From Clostridiales bacterium UBA4039 (lineage in GTDB: Bacteria > Bacillota > Clostridia > Lachnospirales > Vallitaleaceae): a stretch of 64,000 nucleotides of DNA. The notes beneath the pieces were generated by a model. It did no database searches and was not told where the DNA came from. It saw only the letters and a list, made by a program, of their open reading frames with translations. Below, piece by piece: positions 61,638 to 64,000 of this stretch. Location: positions 1 to 64,000 of the forward strand of contig DGAD01000032.1 in assembly GCA_002382805.1 (NCBI GenBank), given 5' to 3'. Positions within the stretch are counted from its first letter, which is position 1, and each line of letters opens with the position of its first letter. The position numbers and the translations under genes were made by a program.

Positions 61638-63479
61638 ATGAGCAAAGAAAAAAATATAGTTGTTTTGGGTGCCGGATATGGCGGTATTTTAACTGCGAAA
61701 AAGATGGCTCGTAAATTCAAAAAAGACGAAAATATTCGCATTACATTAATTGACAAAAACTCGTATCATACGATGTTAACAGAATTACATGAAGTAGCTG
61801 CTGGACGTGTTCCGGAAGAAGCTATACGTATTGACTTAGAAAAAGTTTTTGCAGGAAGAAAAGTTGATATTGTCTTAGATGAAATTTCAAACATCGACTT
61901 TAATGCAAAAAAACTGCAAGGAAAAGTAAAAGATTATACATATGATTACCTCGTGTTAGGTACAGGTTCAAAACCAACATTTTATAACTGTGATGGAGCA
62001 AAAGAACATGCTTTGACACTGTGGTCATATGAAGATGCAATAAGAATTAAAAGCCATATCATTGAGATTATGGGTGAAGCAAGTGTAGAAACAGATCCTG
62101 TCCGTCGTCGTAATCTATTAACGTTCATGGTTATCGGAAGTGGATTTACTGGGATAGAGATGGTTGGAGAATTAGCGGAATGGAAGACGAGTTTGTGTCA
62201 TAGATTCTCTATTGATCCTGAAGAAGTGAAGATTTATGTTGTGGATATGGTACCAAAAGTACTCCCAACGTTTAAAGATAAATTGATTAATAAGACGGTA
62301 AAACGTCTTCATAAACTTGGTGTTGAAGTATTAACAAGTTCAAACATAACTGAGGTTAAAGAGAACTTCGTAACGATTGAAGGAAAAGGAACTATCGAAA
62401 CACATACCGTTATTTGGGCGGCAGGTGTTGAAGGTAGTGACTTAATGGGAAGCCTTGATGATGTTGAAAAAGTTGGGCGTAACCGTGTACAGACAGATCA
62501 ATATTTACGTGCAAAAGGTCAAGAAGATGTTTTTGTTGTTGGAGATAATATTTTCTACATTCCTGAAGGGGAAGACCGTCCGGTGCCTCAAATGGTTGAA
62601 AATGCTGAACATTCAGCCTCAACAGTAGCACACAATATTGAAGCATCTGTTAAAAAATCGGAGTTAAAAGAGTACAAGCCTGCTTTCCACGGTGCTATGG
62701 TATGTATTGGTGGACGCTATGGTGTGGCACAAGTCGGAACCGATAAGACAGAGTTTTGCTTCTCTGGATTTATTGCGATGTTTATCAAGCACTTTATCAA
62801 TATGATTTATTTTATACAAGTTGCAGGCTTTAACAAAGTATGGACATATTTGATGCATGAGATTTTCCATGTAGAAGATCGACGAAGCTTTGTTGGTGGT
62901 TATTTTGCAAAGCGATCACCTAATTTCTGGCTTGTACCTTTACGTATGTTCTTAGGATTTAAGTGGCTAATGGAAGGTCTTGCAAAAATCGGACAAGTCA
63001 TCAAAGACCCAACAGATATTTTCTTAATCCCTGCGGCGCCAGTGGCTGATGCTACAGCAGCGGCAAGTGAATGGGTTGAAGAAGGTGCAGAAGCAGTTAC
63101 GGCATTACCGGTTCCGGAATTTATTACCAATATGGTTGATTGGTCGATGGACTTAATGTTCTACACACCAGATGGTGGATATACAGCATTGGCATCTATC
63201 TTCCAAACAGGAATGGTTATTGGAGAAATAGTTGTCGGACTTTGTTTACTTGGTGGTTTATTTAGCGCATTAGCATCGATTGTTTCTATTGCAATGGGAA
63301 TGATGATTTGGGCTTCTGGAATGGCTCCAAACGAGATGCTTTGGTATATGATTGCCGGAGTGGCTACAATTGGTGGTTCCGGATCAACATTTGGCTTAGA
63401 TTATTATGTGCTTCCATTCTTGAAGAAACAATGGAAACGTATAGGGTTTGTTAAAAAGTGGTATTTATTTACTGATTAA
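61638..63479 (+). CDS. Type II NADH dehydrogenase with C-terminal membrane domain (Ndh2-like)
   Basis: 613 residues. The FAD-binding motif VVLGAGYGGILTA (Gly11-Gly16) and NADH-binding motif VIGSGFTGIEMVGE (from residue 165) define NDH-2; YDYLVLGTGSKP and DVFVVGDN are the ATG-like FAD segments. From about residue 431 the protein continues with DoxX-like membrane helices (WLVPLRMFLGFKWLMEGL to the C-terminus). Typical respiratory NDH-2 lacks this; the Ndh2 of the Listeria extracellular electron transfer locus has such a membrane extension. It should oxidise NADH and reduce a membrane quinone. AAGGAG precedes ATG 61638. Gene order with its neighbours supports the assignment. Confidence 0.88.
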   Translation: MSKEKNIVVLGAGYGGILTAKKMARKFKKDENIRITLIDKNSYHTMLTELHEVAAGRVPEEAIRIDLEKVFAGRKVDIVLDEISNIDFNAKKLQGKVKDYTYDYLVLGTGSKPTFYNCDGAKEHALTLWSYEDAIRIKSHIIEIMGEASVETDPVRRRNLLTFMVIGSGFTGIEMVGELAEWKTSLCHRFSIDPEEVKIYVVDMVPKVLPTFKDKLINKTVKRLHKLGVEVLTSSNITEVKENFVTIEGKGTIETHTVIWAAGVEGSDLMGSLDDVEKVGRNRVQTDQYLRAKGQEDVFVVGDNIFYIPEGEDRPVPQMVENAEHSASTVAHNIEASVKKSELKEYKPAFHGAMVCIGGRYGVAQVGTDKTEFCFSGFIAMFIKHFINMIYFIQVAGFNKVWTYLMHEIFHVEDRRSFVGGYFAKRSPNFWLVPLRMFLGFKWLMEGLAKIGQVIKDPTDIFLIPAAPVADATAAASEWVEEGAEAVTALPVPEFITNMVDWSMDLMFYTPDGGYTALASIFQTGMVIGEIVVGLCLLGGLFSALASIVSIAMGMMIWASGMAPNEMLWYMIAGVATIGGSGSTFGLDYYVLPFLKKQWKRIGFVKKWYLFTD

Positions 63480-63509
63480 ACATAATTCGAATTAGTCTGG
63501 GGAAAAATC

Positions 63510-64000
63510 ATGGGAATTAACGAACAATTAGAACAAGTAAAAACAATCATGCATAAAGAATTAGTTACAGGGGACCATTATCTTAATGGTTCTCTTAACT
63601 ATGTAAAGGAGACAACGGGGAAATTATTGCGTCCGCGTTTTTTGCTTATTGGTGCCAGTTTTGGAAAGAAAACGACCAAAAAGCAAGAACACAATTTAAT
63701 TCGTTTGGCAGCAGCGGTAGAATCCCTTCATGTGGCGACGCTGATTCATGATGATGTGATTGATGAGTCAAAGCTACGCAGAGGCCAAGAGTCGATTCAG
63801 TCAAGATATTCAAAAGAATATGCAATCTATATGGGAGACTTTATTTTAAGTCGTTGTTTTATTATGCTTTCCCAGTTAGATATTAAAAAAGAATTGTTGG
63901 TTGAAATCGCAAAGGCGATGAATCAGATATGTATCGGTGAGATGAAACAGCATAAGCATCGTTTTAATGTGCATGTTAATCCACTTAATTACTTGCGCAT
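63510..64000 (+). CDS. Polyprenyl diphosphate synthase (partial, runs off window end)
   Basis: The first 163 codons, starting at ATG 63510 with GGGGA upstream. The first aspartate-rich motif is present in ATLIHDDVIDESKLRRG (DDxxD), preceded by GKLLRPRFLLIGAS. The family extends isoprenoid diphosphates; this subtype resembles heptaprenyl/octaprenyl synthases that supply quinone side chains. Following Ndh2, it corresponds in position to dmkB, which makes the demethylmenaquinone side chain for extracellular electron transfer in Listeria. The second Asp motif lies outside the window. Chain length is not determinable here. Confidence 0.88.
   Translation, partial: MGINEQLEQVKTIMHKELVTGDHYLNGSLNYVKETTGKLLRPRFLLIGASFGKKTTKKQEHNLIRLAAAVESLHVATLIHDDVIDESKLRRGQESIQSRYSKEYAIYMGDFILSRCFIMLSQLDIKKELLVEIAKAMNQICIGEMKQHKHRFNVHVNPLNYLR

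Noticed and set aside
1..64000. Insertion sequences, prophage, toxin-antitoxin pairs and CRISPR-Cas
   Set aside because: No transposase, integrase, Cas or toxin motif and no terminal repeats were seen; the window looks like stable chromosome.

Overview
This 64 kb window reads as a low-GC, densely packed chromosome segment of an anaerobic Firmicute of the class Clostridia. The evidence is the six-cysteine SCIFF peptide with its radical SAM maturase, an oxygen-independent HemZ, a pyrophosphate-type phosphofructokinase, an [FeFe]-hydrogenase-like chemoreceptor, a T-box leader on thrS, a fused SecDF, and strong AGGAGG-type ribosome binding sites. Genus cannot be fixed from the sequence alone. I see no rRNA, tRNA, CRISPR array, insertion sequence or phage module. 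Oxygen and peroxide defence (flavodiiron protein, bacteriohemerythrin, OhrR-like regulator) fits an anaerobe that meets air.

Region 1 (36-13215) is one apparent operon. It holds a polysaccharide flippase, three glycosyltransferases, a multistep phosphorelay (hybrid kinase, HPt protein, response regulator), an orphan membrane sensor domain and a 1475-residue GT-C-like membrane protein. The kinase begins with two MshEN-like c-di-GMP-binding motifs, followed by a canonical LOV blue-light domain. The cluster therefore looks like an envelope-polysaccharide system under light and second-messenger control.

Region 2 (13285-23460) is mixed: a GNAT acetyltransferase, a small possibly frameshifted gene, a soluble chemoreceptor with a hydrogenase-like domain, an SPL-family radical SAM protein, a YdeI-like protein, an ArsR regulator, endonuclease IV, inositol monophosphatase, a membrane chemoreceptor, LspA and AroC.

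Region 3 (23679-40085) is housekeeping: Tgt, YajC, PPi-PFK, a PHP phosphoesterase, SCIFF and its maturase, SecDF, RecJ, Apt, RelA/SpoT, HemZ, Zwf and a cyclase-family hydrolase. The order YajC ... SCIFF-maturase-SecDF places peptide maturation within the protein-export genes.

Region 4 (40200-54831) holds a nitronate monooxygenase/FabK-like flavoprotein, an SLH-like cell-wall glucosaminidase, the T-box-hemerythrin-thrS operon followed by two half-size ChrA genes, a 55-codon gene coupled to an AEC permease, an ATP-grasp gene and an Rrf2 regulator on the minus strand, the agmatine-to-putrescine pair AguA/AguB, and a MacAB-like exporter.

Region 5 (54900-64000) holds ribosomal protein L25/CTC, a flavodiiron protein, an epimerase, an OhrR-like regulator, a small acidic protein, an APC permease and RidA. 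It ends with a PplA-like duplicated FMN-binding lipoprotein, a type II NADH dehydrogenase with a C-terminal membrane domain, and the start of a polyprenyl diphosphate synthase. That order matches the pplA-ndh2-dmkB part of the flavin-based extracellular electron transfer locus of Listeria, making it the most testable physiological system here. The window ends inside it.
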